In this document: one piece after another, positions 26,101-33,949 of the stretch
How the letters are laid out: every line of letters starts with the position of its first letter
How positions within the stretch are numbered: the stretch's first letter is position 1
NCBI GenBank assembly: GCA_964540105.1
Contig: CAZILL010000002.1
Location: 992,001-1,056,000, forward strand
Direction of reading: 5' to 3'
Source: DATKJY01 sp964540105
GTDB lineage: Bacteria > Zixibacteria > MSB-5A5 > GN15 > FEB-12
Length of the DNA stretch: 64,000 bases
Made by a program: the position numbers and the translations under genes
The notes under the pieces: model-generated
Databases searched by the model: none
What the model saw: only the letters and a program-made list of their open reading frames with translations
Told to the model about the DNA's origin: nothing

Positions 26101-26740
26101 CAGCGATCATTCCACGCATGTCGTCGAAGCTGAGTTCCTCGACTTTCTGTACTTCGTGTGACGTACGAAAGCCGTCGAAGAAGTGCAGGAATGGCACGCG
26201 GCTCGCAAGGGATGCCGCTTGTGAAATCAGAGCGAAGTCCATGACTTCCTGCACCGAGCCTGACGCAATCAACCCGAAGCCGGTGGAACGGGTCGCCATG
26301 ACGTCAGAGTGGTCTCCGAAAATCGACAGGGCATGTGTAGCCACCGCGCGGGCCGATACATGGAAGACAGTAGGCGTCATTTCACCGGCGATCTTGAACA
26401 TGTTGGGAATCATCAGCAGCAGGCCCTGGGAGGCAGTGAAGGTGGTCGTGAGGGCGCCGGTTGTCAGGGCGCCATGGACAGCGCCCACGGCCCCGCCCTC
26501 GGACTGCATTTCCACCACGATGGGTATTGTGCCCCACAGGTTCTTCTCACGTGCTGCCGACTTGGCGTCGCAAATCTCACCCATGTTTGAAGACGGCGTA
26601 ATCGGATAGATCGCGATAACTTCGTTGGTGGCATGAGCGACATACGCAGCGGCGCTGTTGCCATCAATGGTGACCATTCGACGTTTTGAAAGGCGCGATC
26701 CGGGGCGCTGCTCTTTTATCTCCACGGCTTCTCTCAGCAT
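23123..26740 (-). CDS. nifJ: Pyruvate:ferredoxin (flavodoxin) oxidoreductase, single-chain
   Basis: Oxidatively decarboxylates pyruvate to acetyl-CoA and reduces ferredoxin or flavodoxin. 1205 residues, the length of the fused homodimeric enzyme. Domain order: pyrimidine-binding domain I (starts TIDGNSAAAYVAHATNEV, with YPITPSS), domain II, the gamma-type domain, then a ferredoxin domain with two CxxCxxCxxxCP clusters (CIQCNICAIVCP and CTGCVICVNACP, about residues 708-765). The TPP domain follows, with CAGCGETPY and CANATGCSSIYGG supplying the third cluster, then GGDGWAYDIGFGGLDH and VLDTEVYSNTGGQMSKATP. ATG with AGGAG upstream. Implies an anaerobic or low-oxygen style of pyruvate metabolism. 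Confidence 0.96.
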   Translation of the reverse strand: MLREAVEIKEQRPGSRLSKRRMVTIDGNSAAAYVAHATNEVIAIYPITPSSNMGEICDAKSAAREKNLWGTIPIVVEMQSEGGAVGAVHGALTTGALTTTFTASQGLLLMIPNMFKIAGEMTPTVFHVSARAVATHALSIFGDHSDVMATRSTGFGLIASGSVQEVMDFALISQAASLASRVPFLHFFDGFRTSHEVQKVEELSFDDMRGMIAEELVAQHRQRALSPDHPTIKGTSQNPDVYFQGRESVNKYYIATPAIVQETMDRFASLVGRPYKLFDYFGHPQAEHVIVVMGTGSEVVHETVDHLVAKGDKVGMVKVRLYRPFSVEAFALSLPTSVRKITVLDRTKEPGSIGEPLYTDIQTAVNEAIDTGIAPFTARPLIVGGRYGLGSKEFNPAMVKAVLDNMKQEDPKNHFTVGIKDDVTWTSLDVDPAFEIEGDNFRGLFYGLGADGTVGANKNSIKIIGENTDFWAQGYFVYDSKKAGAVTVSHVRFGKEPIRKPYLITRAQFVACHNFSFLEKYEMVEQLTDGGTFLLNSPYGPEEVWDKLPKEVQKALIDKRAKFYVINALRLGKELGLGARINMIMQTAFFAISEILPRDKAIEAIKKAIVKTYGSKGEKVVNMNFAAADAAVDALKQVPYPDGVTSTLSRPPVVPTFAPEFVQSVTAEIIAGRGDNLPVSAFPDDGTYPTGTTQYEKRNIAVDIPVWEPEICIQCNICAIVCPHAAIRPKVFNQSHLDTIPSGFKYIKAMTKQFEGMYYSLQVAPEDCTGCVICVNACPAVKKGPDGAKTNFKAINMAPQAPLREQEARNWSFFLNSLPDTDPSLYNIETPKGSQFVKPLFEFSGACAGCGETPYVKLMSQLFGDRALCANATGCSSIYGGNLPSTPYCQRADGRGPAWSNSLFEDNAEFGFGMRLTADKLKEYALELVSDIAPAMYNDLAHADQSNQDGIEKQRARVAELVNQLDKMNGSNKLLALRNVANFLVNKSIWIIGGDGWAYDIGFGGLDHVLASGLNVNVLVLDTEVYSNTGGQMSKATPRASTAQFAAAGKSTPKKDLGLMMMSYGNVYVAQVAVGASHNQTVKAFVEAEKYNGPSLIISYGHCIAHGIDMGKGLSNEEMAVKSGHWLLYRYNPALIDQGKNPLQLDCKEPTIKFEEYAYAENRYRSLLAKDADRARQLIAEAQKDCDRRWNLYRQLAGMNYPKTT

Positions 26741-26802
26741 ACAATCAACTCCTGATTCTCTTCACAAGAAAAACACACAGATACTCTTAGGTATCGGTTC
26801 TC

Positions 26803-27357
26803 TTAGTCTTTTTTTGACAGCGTGATGGATGTCTGTCTCTGATATTTTCCTTTTTTGTCCTTATACGATGTTTGACAGGGCTGGTCGCCTTGAAGGAACA
26901 GAATCTGCGCGATCCCTTCATGGGCATAAACTCGAACGGGCAGCGGGGCAGTATTGGCCAGGCTTATCGTGGCGAAGCCTTCCCATTCGGGTTCAAACGG
27001 GGTTACATTGACCACGATGCCAGATCGGGCGTAGGTCGATTTCCCGAAACAGATGGTAATAACATCGCGGGGAATCCTGAAGTATTCGAGCGAGCGCCCC
27101 AGCGCAAAGGAATTGGCTGGAATCAGTATCGAGTCCGCCGTCACGTCGGAAAAACTGCGTGCCGCATCGGCTTTTGGGTCTATCTCGGACAAGCCCTCGG
27201 TCGAAAACAGCTTGAATTCGTCAGCCAGTCGGAGATCGTATCCATACGACGAGACGCCAAAACTAATACCTTTTCGGACCTGATTCTCTGAGAACGGCTC
27301 AATCATTGAGTGGTTCGTGGCCATCTCAACGATCCATAGGTCCGATTTGACTGACAT
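26803..27357 (-). CDS. dcd: dCTP deaminase
   Basis: Trimeric dUTPase-fold enzyme that deaminates dCTP to dUTP for thymidylate synthesis; 184 residues, normal length. Visible family motifs: SYGYDLRLADEF, PANSFALGRSLEYFRIPRDV, GKSTYARSGIVVNVTPFEPEWEG (catalytic Glu and substrate-binding Arg/Ser) and AQILFLQGDQPC with the C-terminal lid YKDKKGKYQRQ. The last feature (YxDKxGKYQ) is usual for mono- and bifunctional Dcd; which of the two this is cannot be told. AAGGAG lies before the ATG. It shares the minus strand with PFOR (62 bp downstream) and the Rrf2 gene (93 bp upstream). Confidence 0.92.
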   Translation of the reverse strand: MSVKSDLWIVEMATNHSMIEPFSENQVRKGISFGVSSYGYDLRLADEFKLFSTEGLSEIDPKADAARSFSDVTADSILIPANSFALGRSLEYFRIPRDVITICFGKSTYARSGIVVNVTPFEPEWEGFATISLANTAPLPVRVYAHEGIAQILFLQGDQPCQTSYKDKKGKYQRQTSITLSKKD

Positions 27358-27449
27358 ATCACTTACTCCTTACTGACCTCAGCGGTCAGCACAGGATAAG
27401 TGATTTTTTTCTCAAAGTAAACGAAATTACGACCCCTGTTTTGGGGATC

Positions 27450-27881
27450 TCAACGAACCATAATCTTCTTTCGCTGCCACTCGACAAGGTCCGCGAGAGT
27501 GTATTGCTCGAACACCGACACCAGCTTCCGTTCCGCGACCATCACCACCTCGCGCAGGGCACAGAAACTGTGGCCATTGTTGTCACAGTTCTTGATGTCG
27601 CTGATGCACTTCATGAGATGATAGGGACCCTGAATCGTCTCCAGAACCTCCTTGAGCGAGATCTCCTTCGGATCTCGGGCGAGGGTGAATCCGCCGTGCA
27701 CGCCGCGATGCGATCTGACGATGCCGGACTTGGAGAGTGATTGAAATATCTTGGCGAGGAATTTCTCTGGTATGTTCTGGGTCTCGGAAATCTCCGAGAG
27801 GGGCGTCACTGTATTGCGGTCTTTCTCAGCCAAATATAGGACCCCGAACATGCCATATTCTTCGGCTTTTGTGAACTGCAT
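27450..27881 (-). CDS. Rrf2-family transcriptional regulator with Fe-S cysteines
   Basis: A 143-residue winged-helix regulator. N-terminal wHTH (FTKAEEYGMFGVLYLA, IPEKFLAKIFQSLSKSGIV, SHRGVHGGFTLA), then the three-cysteine cluster typical of Fe-S-sensing members: Cys92, Cys99 and Cys107 (C-x6-C-x7-C; IscR has C-x5-C-x5-C). It probably senses redox state, iron or nitric oxide through the cluster. It has its own minus-strand promoter and lies upstream of dcd and PFOR on the same strand, and divergent from the cobalamin adenosyltransferase gene, so these are candidate targets (inference). Confidence 0.9.
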   Translation of the reverse strand: MQFTKAEEYGMFGVLYLAEKDRNTVTPLSEISETQNIPEKFLAKIFQSLSKSGIVRSHRGVHGGFTLARDPKEISLKEVLETIQGPYHLMKCISDIKNCDNNGHSFCALREVVMVAERKLVSVFEQYTLADLVEWQRKKIMVR

Positions 27882-27973
27882 ACCATCCTACCTTGTAATA
27901 GGTTTAGAGTGTCCTTCGTCTTTGTCTCTCCGGATATCACACAATTCCGGTGAGCTCTATCCTTATGGAGAAA

Positions 27974-28002
27974 AAGATACGTAAAATAGACCGCATTGTC
28001 AA
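27974..28002 (-). promoter_or_regulatory. Promoter of the Rrf2 regulator gene
   Basis: On the minus strand, TTGACA (28002-27997), 17-bp spacer, TATCTT (27979-27974), about 90 bp before the start codon. The A/T-rich stretch beside it (28010-28030) holds the inverted TTATTT...AAATAA, a possible operator. Confidence 0.7.
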
Positions 28003-28131
28003 TAGCGAATGTTATTTTTTTCACAAATAATAGCCCTTTCTTCGCCAAAAGGGGGTGGGCTTGAAAGGCCGGAAAAAGGGCTTTGCCGCAGTCTCTCTGC
28101 AACGTACATTTGGTGAACAGAAAGAGAGTAC

Positions 28132-28674
28132 GTGAAAAAAGAGACAAGTATAGGCCTGTTAATAGTTTACACCGGCGACGGAAAAGGGAAGACCACGGCC
28201 TCCCTTGGTATGTGTGTACGGGCGATAGGGTACGGCTGGAGGATCTGTCTGATCCAATTCGTTAAGGGGAGTTGGAAGTACGGGGAGTTGAAGGGTTTGA
28301 AACGACTCGAACCAAATGTCGAGCTCCACGTGATCGGGGAGGGGTTCGTTGGGATTGTCGACGACGACAAGAGCTTCGAGGTGCACAGACAGGCGGCGCA
28401 GAAGGGCGTGGAGTTGGCGATCGAGAAGATGACGAGTGGACAGTACCAGTTGGTCATCCTCGACGAATTGAACGTGGCTCGCAGTCTTGGTCTGGTAACT
28501 CAGGAGGAGTTGGAGCAGATTGTTGGAGCACGGGGCGAAAAGCTCAATCTCGTGATCACCGGCCGCGGGGCGACCGACTGGTTGACAGAACGAGCCGACT
28601 TGGTGACTGAGATGAAAGAAATCAAGCACCCATATAGGAAGGGGATTCTGGCACAGAAGGGGGTTGACTGGTGA
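28132..28674 (+). CDS. cobO: Corrinoid adenosyltransferase (CobA/CobO/BtuR type)
   Basis: Transfers the adenosyl group of ATP to the cobalt of corrinoids, giving adenosylcobalamin; 180 residues. It has the characteristic modified P-loop GDGKGKTT (15-22), VRAIGYGWRICLIQFVKG, then VILDELNVARSLGLV, and ITGRGATDWLTERADLVTEM near the end, all typical of the family. GTG start at 28132. An AdoCbl supply fits a class II ribonucleotide reductase, to which the small zinc-ribbon protein at 1536 is similar. It is divergent from the Rrf2 gene and 46 bp before thioredoxin reductase, so probably one operon with it. Confidence 0.93.
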   Translation: MKKETSIGLLIVYTGDGKGKTTASLGMCVRAIGYGWRICLIQFVKGSWKYGELKGLKRLEPNVELHVIGEGFVGIVDDDKSFEVHRQAAQKGVELAIEKMTSGQYQLVILDELNVARSLGLVTQEELEQIVGARGEKLNLVITGRGATDWLTERADLVTEMKEIKHPYRKGILAQKGVDW

Positions 28675-28720
28675 TCGATAGCAGGTCTGAAAACTTTTTG
28701 GATGGAGAGGATAGAAATTG

Positions 28721-29674
28721 ATGGCGCAAGAAAAGCGATATGATGTGGTCATAGTCGGGGGAGGACCTGGGGGGTTATGTGCCGGGATGTATTCGGCGCG
28801 CGCCAGGCGCAGGACGGTCTGCCTTGAGAAATATCTCCCGGGGGGGCAGATTGCCGTCACGGGGGATGTCGAGGATTATCTTGGTTTTGAGCACATTACC
28901 GGTGCTGAACTGGGCATGCGATTCACGGAGCACGCGAAGAAGTTCGGGCTGGAAATCGAGATGGAAGAAGTTGAGGAAGTGTATGTGGACGGCGAGGACC
29001 GGGTGGCTCGGTGTGCGTCGGGTAATACGTACCGAGGGAAAGCCCTGATTCTTTCCACCGGTGGGTCTCCGCTGAAGTTGAACGTTCCCGGCGAGGCTGA
29101 GTATTCGGGGAAAGGGGTCTCGTACTGCGCTATCTGCGACGGCGCATTCTTCAGAGATAAAGTGATCGCGGTCGTCGGCGGCGGCGATGCTGCCGTCGAA
29201 GAGGGGACGTACCTTACTAAGTTTGGCTCTAAAGTCATCCTCATTCACCGGCGAGACAGTTTTCGCGCCCAAAAGATCGTTCAGCAACGAGCCTTTGACA
29301 ATCCCAAGGTGGAAATATTCTGGGATACGGTAGTGGAAGCAATAAACGGCGATGAAGATCAGGTGACAAGCCTGTCACTGAAGAACAATAAGACCGGCAA
29401 AAAATCGACCCTCGAAATCGGGGCGATTTTCGTTTACGTTGGCTTTCGCCCGAATTCCGGCTTGGTCCGGGAGGCGATGCGCAAGGATCAGGGCGGGTAT
29501 ATCATCACCGACGAGAAGATGGAAACGTCAATCAAAGGGATCTTCGCCTGCGGCGACGTGCGCTCGCAGCTGGTGCGCCAGGTAACGAATGCAGTGGGTG
29601 ACGGCACAACCGCGGCAGTAGCGGCTGAAAAATATATTGAGCAACTCGAAGACAAACACGCACATCGCGCGTGA
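28721..29674 (+). CDS. trxB: Thioredoxin reductase
   Basis: NADPH-dependent flavoprotein that reduces thioredoxin; 317 residues, usual length. FAD-binding GGGPGGLCAGMYSARA (13-28), redox-active Cys136 and Cys139 in CAICD, NADPH-binding VVGGGDAAVEEGTYL, and the C-terminal FAD motif GIFACGDVRSQLVRQVTNAVGDG. The ATG at 28721 with GGAGAGGA upstream is preferred over the TTG one codon earlier. It follows the corrinoid adenosyltransferase. Together with a class II ribonucleotide reductase this pair would supply cofactor and electrons (inference). Confidence 0.95.
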   Translation: MAQEKRYDVVIVGGGPGGLCAGMYSARARRRTVCLEKYLPGGQIAVTGDVEDYLGFEHITGAELGMRFTEHAKKFGLEIEMEEVEEVYVDGEDRVARCASGNTYRGKALILSTGGSPLKLNVPGEAEYSGKGVSYCAICDGAFFRDKVIAVVGGGDAAVEEGTYLTKFGSKVILIHRRDSFRAQKIVQQRAFDNPKVEIFWDTVVEAINGDEDQVTSLSLKNNKTGKKSTLEIGAIFVYVGFRPNSGLVREAMRKDQGGYIITDEKMETSIKGIFACGDVRSQLVRQVTNAVGDGTTAAVAAEKYIEQLEDKHAHRA

Positions 29675-29679
29675 TGGCC

Positions 29680-29711
29680 AGAGAGCAGAGTCACGGTCGA
29701 GACTGCTCTCT
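29680..29711 (+). terminator. Terminator after trxB
   Basis: 9-bp stem AGAGAGCAG (29680-29688) / CTGCTCTCT (29703-29711) with a 14-nt loop, just after the trxB stop; the following T-tract is short. Confidence 0.6.
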
Positions 29712-29814
29712 TGTCAGTCTGACCAAGCGGGTGTGAGTTCTGCCAATTTGTACGAAATTGAATATGAAACTTTCGTGACCATGGATCGTTTATGGAAATC
29801 ATGAGGGAAAATCT

Positions 29815-30534
29815 ATGACATCGGAATTTCATGTTGCTGAGAGTGTGCCTGCGACAAAGGATCGTATGCTGGGGTTTCGCGGGTTGCTCGACGTGATCGT
29901 CAGGCCGGCCGCGTTCTTCGAACAACTCAAGACACAGCCGAAAGTGCTTGTGCCGCTCGTGATGATGCTGGTGGCCGCTATTCTCTTCTTCCTGCTTACC
30001 AAGGATATCATCTACGCGATGCAGATGAGTTCGCCTGAGGCACAAAAAAGGATGGAGGGTGTGACTTTGACCCCGCAGATGGAAGGCGTGATCAAATACC
30101 AGATCGTGATTTTCGGGTCGATCACGCTCGCAGTTGTTGTCCTTGTCGCTGCGGCGTTGGCCTTCTTCTGGGGGAATTTCGTGTTCGCCGGAAAGGCGTC
30201 ATTCAAGCAGCTGTTTTCGGTCGCCTTGTATGGCGAGTGGATTGTCGCTCTCGGCATGCTCATCGGCTTGCCGATCATTCTCGCCAAAGATGCGTTGATG
30301 GCACCGTTCTCTCTGGGCGTTATGGCCGCTGACCAGGGGATAGATAGTTTCGCGTACACGGCGTTGTCCAAGATCGATGTCTTCGGTATCTGGGAAATTA
30401 TTGTTATCGGGATAGGCCTTTCCGTGATCTATGGGGTGCCGCGAAAGAGGGGATACATTTTGTCGCTGCTCTCGGTTGGGTTGCTTTCGGTTCTTCATGT
30501 GATCTTCACCGGTGTGTGGAAATTGATGAGTTAA
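29815..30534 (+). CDS. Yip1-family integral membrane protein
   Basis: A 239-residue protein with a short cytoplasmic N-terminus (DVIVRPAAFFEQLKTQPK, the phrase common at the start of bacterial Yip1/DUF1282-type proteins) and about five membrane helices (about 42-62, 97-125, 140-165, 170-195, 200-238). Function is not known for bacterial members. It ends 11 bp before the TolC-family gene and is the first gene of the exporter operon, so it may assist that system (inference only). Confidence 0.7.
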   Translation: MTSEFHVAESVPATKDRMLGFRGLLDVIVRPAAFFEQLKTQPKVLVPLVMMLVAAILFFLLTKDIIYAMQMSSPEAQKRMEGVTLTPQMEGVIKYQIVIFGSITLAVVVLVAAALAFFWGNFVFAGKASFKQLFSVALYGEWIVALGMLIGLPIILAKDALMAPFSLGVMAADQGIDSFAYTALSKIDVFGIWEIIVIGIGLSVIYGVPRKRGYILSLLSVGLLSVLHVIFTGVWKLMS

Positions 30535-30545
30535 AGGAGAGATAG

Positions 30546-31895
30546 ATGAAGTTGATGATTCGTATCCTATGTGTTCTGACTTTGATGCTCGCAGCGAGCG
30601 CGCCACCGGTTTGGTCGGCGGAATTGACCCTTGATGATTGCATCGAACTGGCGCTCAAGAATCGGGCCAATATCATCGCCGCCAGAGGATCGGAAGAGCT
30701 GGCCAGAGCGGGCAGGCAGGCAGCGCTGGGGGCGTTCTTGCCGAAGCTGAGCACGACATATGCCTACGGCAAGAGCAAGAGCTGGGAACGCTATGGCATG
30801 TACGAGATACCGGTGATCGACACCATCGTCTTTAGAGGCGGTGACTCACTCCTTATCAGGAGTGGAAGGCCGGCGCTGGGGAAACTGCCCGATCTGACGA
30901 CCACGTCCAAGACCTGGGATGTCTCCGGAGCCCTGGAGATACCGCTTCCCGGAACATGGCTTAGTTACGAAGCAGCCCGACTTGAGTACGAACGTTCTCG
31001 CCTGGACGTCCTGACATCGGAGCAGGACCTGATCCTCTCGGTGAAAGGGGCGTATTACGCCTACCTGGCCTCAGTCCAGAGCGCAGGCGTGCAGGAAGAA
31101 GCGGTCAAGAGGGCTGAAGAACAGCTGAAGCTAATCCAGTCGAAATTCGATCTTGGCTCCGCGGCGATGTCCGATGTGCTAAAGCAGAAGGTTCAGTATG
31201 GTAAGGATCGCCTTACCCAGCTCCAAGCCACGAATAACGTGATCAACGCGAAAAGCGATCTCGCCTTCACAATAGGACTCGACCCAAGACAGGAACAGGA
31301 GTTTTCGTCGAAGTACATCGTCAGACAATACGACGGCACTCTCGAGGATGCCCTGGATTTCGGTCAAGAACATAAGCCCGGGTTGCTCTCTGGTCAGCGA
31401 GGCATTGACGCCTCGAAAAAGCGAGAACTTCTTGCGAAATCGGGTTATCTGCCGACATTTACCCCTTTTGCCGAGTATGGCTATTTCTGGACAAAGAACG
31501 CCCGCGATCTATCTCTCACCTACGGCTTCAGGGCGTCGCTCAACATTTTCGACGGATTCAGACGCGAACAGAGTGTCACGCAGGCCAAGATAGCGAGCGC
31601 CAACGCACGGGCGCAGCTGGCCGATGAGCGAAACAATGTCGCGAGCAAAATACGGACCGCTTACCTTAACATCGGGCAGCTCAAGGAGCAAAAGAAGGTT
31701 TCCGAAGAGAACGTAGCTGCTGCCACCGAAGATTTGAAAATCACTCAGGAAAAGTACAAGCTGGGCGCAGCCACAATTCTTGACCTGCTCAACGCGCAGG
31801 TCTCATTGAAAGAAGCTGAAGTTGCCCTCATAAAGGTCGGTTTTGATCTCAATCTTGCGGTCGCGAATCTCGAAAACGCCATGGGCAAGATGTAA
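30546..31895 (+). CDS. TolC-family outer-membrane efflux protein
   Basis: Outer-membrane channel component of a tripartite exporter; 449 residues, typical length. Signal peptide 1-24 (ends WSA). The two TolC repeats are visible: first LTLDDCIELALKNRANIIAARGSEELARAGRQAALGAFLPKL style helices with LPKLS, second EDALDFGQEHKPGLLSGQRGID...LLAKSGYLPTFTPFAEY, followed by long alpha-helices and ATILDLLNAQVSLKEAEV. AAAGGAGAG precedes the ATG. Directly followed by the adaptor and ABC genes. Confidence 0.92.
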   Translation: MKLMIRILCVLTLMLAASAPPVWSAELTLDDCIELALKNRANIIAARGSEELARAGRQAALGAFLPKLSTTYAYGKSKSWERYGMYEIPVIDTIVFRGGDSLLIRSGRPALGKLPDLTTTSKTWDVSGALEIPLPGTWLSYEAARLEYERSRLDVLTSEQDLILSVKGAYYAYLASVQSAGVQEEAVKRAEEQLKLIQSKFDLGSAAMSDVLKQKVQYGKDRLTQLQATNNVINAKSDLAFTIGLDPRQEQEFSSKYIVRQYDGTLEDALDFGQEHKPGLLSGQRGIDASKKRELLAKSGYLPTFTPFAEYGYFWTKNARDLSLTYGFRASLNIFDGFRREQSVTQAKIASANARAQLADERNNVASKIRTAYLNIGQLKEQKKVSEENVAAATEDLKITQEKYKLGAATILDLLNAQVSLKEAEVALIKVGFDLNLAVANLENAMGKM

Positions 31896-31917
31896 GAGAG
31901 AAAGTAAGGTCACAGCT

Positions 31918-33237
31918 ATGTCGAAAAAGAAGTTACTGCTCATCGGCGGCGGTGTCGTAGTGGTGGTCGGAATCGTGATCCTGAACCTCACGATGTCGAC
32001 CAAGAAGGGGATCGAAGTGCATGCCGAGACAGTCTCCCAGCGGGATGTGGTAGAGAAAGTGTCGGCATCAGGGCGCATCCAGCCGCAAACCAAGGTCAAT
32101 ATCACATCTCAGGTGAATGGTCGGATTATCTCGCTTCCGATTAGAGAAGGAGACACGGTCAAGCCCGGTCAGGTTCTGGTCGTCCTCGATACTATTCAGC
32201 TACGTTCGGATCTCGATGAAGCCCGTTACGCAGTGAATGAGATCAGTGCCCGCCTGAGTGGGGCCAAAACAAGCCTGGGGCAGGCCCAGGAGGAATACGA
32301 TCGTCAGAAACGACTCTTCGACAACAAGCTCACGTCTGAAATTGAATATAATAATGCCAACTACAGTTACATGAATGCGAGGGCAGGTTACGAGGCGATG
32401 ACCGCGCAGGCACGGCAATCGGAATCGCGCTACGAAAAGCAACTCGACAACTTCCAGAAAGCTCGAATCGTCGCTCCGATGCCCGGTATCGTGACCTTAG
32501 TCGACTGCGAAGTAGGGGAGATCGCCGCCGCGCAGACTGCCTTCACCCAAGGCAAGACGCTGGTCACGATCTCGAATCTGAATGTCTTCGAAGTTGAGGT
32601 GGAAGTTGACGAAACTGAGATAGCCAAGATTTCAAACGGACAACAGAGCAAGATTCAGCTCGACGCCTTTCGAGATACATCCTTCGTGGGAGAAGTCGTT
32701 GAGATCGGCAACACGGCCATCCTGAAGGGTTTGGGCTCACAGGATCAGTCTACGAACTTCAAGGTCAAGGTTATTTTCAAGGACGCCGATCCACGGATTC
32801 GCCCGGGTATGTCGGCCACAGTCGACATTACGACCAACAAGCGCGTGAAGGCGCTGACTGTGCCATATAGCGCTATTGCCGTCCGCTCGTTCGATATCGA
32901 CTCTCTTGAGAAATCGCGTACGCAGGGAGAGACCTCGTCAGTGGGCATAAGCCAGGTTCAAGCAGCAGAGAGTTCGAGCGACTCCGCCCGCAAAGGAAGT
33001 GGGGATCACATCCGCAAGGATCTCAAAGGGATCTACATGATTAAGGGTGGAAAGGCGCGATTTGTGGAAGTGACGACCGGCATTGCAGATCAACGGAATA
33101 TCGAAGTGCTGGCTGGTGTCGCGGTCGGCGACTCGGTGGTTACTGGGCCGTATCGCGTGCTTCGGACTATCAAGGAGAATGAGCCGGTCCAGGTTATGAA
33201 AGAGATGGGTCCACGGGACAGCGAGAAGAAGCCATAA
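31918..33237 (+). CDS. MacA/HlyD-type periplasmic adaptor protein
   Basis: Membrane-fusion protein linking the inner-membrane ABC transporter to TolC; 439 residues. N-terminal anchor (about 5-25), split biotinyl-lipoyl domain (SASGRIQPQTKVNITSQVNGRI ... IREGDTVKPGQVLVVLD and later APMPGIVTLVDCEVGEI), an alpha-hairpin (about 92-180), a beta-barrel domain with VDETEIAKI, and a C-terminal membrane-proximal domain interrupted by a Ser-rich insertion (about 325-365). The ATG at 31918 lies after the TolC stop; an in-frame start at 31843 would overlap TolC and is rejected. Ends 1 bp before the ATPase gene. Confidence 0.92.
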   Translation: MSKKKLLLIGGGVVVVVGIVILNLTMSTKKGIEVHAETVSQRDVVEKVSASGRIQPQTKVNITSQVNGRIISLPIREGDTVKPGQVLVVLDTIQLRSDLDEARYAVNEISARLSGAKTSLGQAQEEYDRQKRLFDNKLTSEIEYNNANYSYMNARAGYEAMTAQARQSESRYEKQLDNFQKARIVAPMPGIVTLVDCEVGEIAAAQTAFTQGKTLVTISNLNVFEVEVEVDETEIAKISNGQQSKIQLDAFRDTSFVGEVVEIGNTAILKGLGSQDQSTNFKVKVIFKDADPRIRPGMSATVDITTNKRVKALTVPYSAIAVRSFDIDSLEKSRTQGETSSVGISQVQAAESSSDSARKGSGDHIRKDLKGIYMIKGGKARFVEVTTGIADQRNIEVLAGVAVGDSVVTGPYRVLRTIKENEPVQVMKEMGPRDSEKKP

Positions 33238-33238
33238 C

Positions 33239-33934
33239 ATGCCACTGATCGAAACCAATGACCTCTGGAAAACTTACACGATGGGTGTGGAGAAGGTCCA
33301 CGCACTTCGAGGAGTGAGCATCGGCATCAACAAGGGGGAGTATGTGGCGATCATGGGGCCGTCGGGATCCGGCAAATCTACCTTGATGAATCTGATTGGC
33401 TGTCTCGATTCGCCGTCCCAGGGGCATTACACCCTCAACGGCAAGCAGGTCAGCAAGATGAATGACGACGAGCTGGCCACGATCAGAAATCGCGAGATCG
33501 GTTTTGTCTTTCAGACTTTCAATCTGTTGCCCCGAGCGACGGCCCTGCACAACGTCGAACTCCCATTGATCTATAACGGAACCTCGTCGCGCGAACGCAC
33601 CGAGATGGCTAAGGATGCGCTCGCGAAAGTACATCTGTCCGACCGAATGCTGCATAAGCCGACTGAACTCTCCGGCGGCCAACGGCAGCGAGTCGCGGTT
33701 GCGCGCGCCCTGGTAAACAATCCGTCGCTCATTCTCGCGGACGAACCGACCGGCAATCTCGACAGCAAGACTTCTGAGGAGATCATGAAACTCTTCGACG
33801 AGCTCCATGCCCAGGGGAATACTATCATCACGGTCACACATGAGCGAGATATCGCCCTGCATGCTCATCGCGTGCTGTCAATCCTCGACGGTCTGATAGC
33901 GAGCGATGAAGCCCGAGTGCGGAAGGTTCATTAG
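33239..33934 (+). CDS. ABC transporter ATP-binding protein (MacB/LolD type)
   Basis: ATPase of a type VII (MacB/Lol-like) ABC system; 231 residues. Walker A GPSGSGKST (about 41-49), Q-loop FVFQTFNLLPRATALHNVELPL, signature LSGGQRQRVAVARAL, Walker B LILADEPTGNLD, and switch His in VTHERD. The motif after the Q-loop is typical of the LolD/MacB/FtsE group. It is separate from its permeases, unlike fused E. coli MacB, and one ATPase gene serves two permease genes that follow at 15 and 6 bp spacing. Confidence 0.95.
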   Translation: MPLIETNDLWKTYTMGVEKVHALRGVSIGINKGEYVAIMGPSGSGKSTLMNLIGCLDSPSQGHYTLNGKQVSKMNDDELATIRNREIGFVFQTFNLLPRATALHNVELPLIYNGTSSRERTEMAKDALAKVHLSDRMLHKPTELSGGQRQRVAVARALVNNPSLILADEPTGNLDSKTSEEIMKLFDELHAQGNTIITVTHERDIALHAHRVLSILDGLIASDEARVRKVH

Positions 33935-33949
33935 CGGGGAACGCAGACG

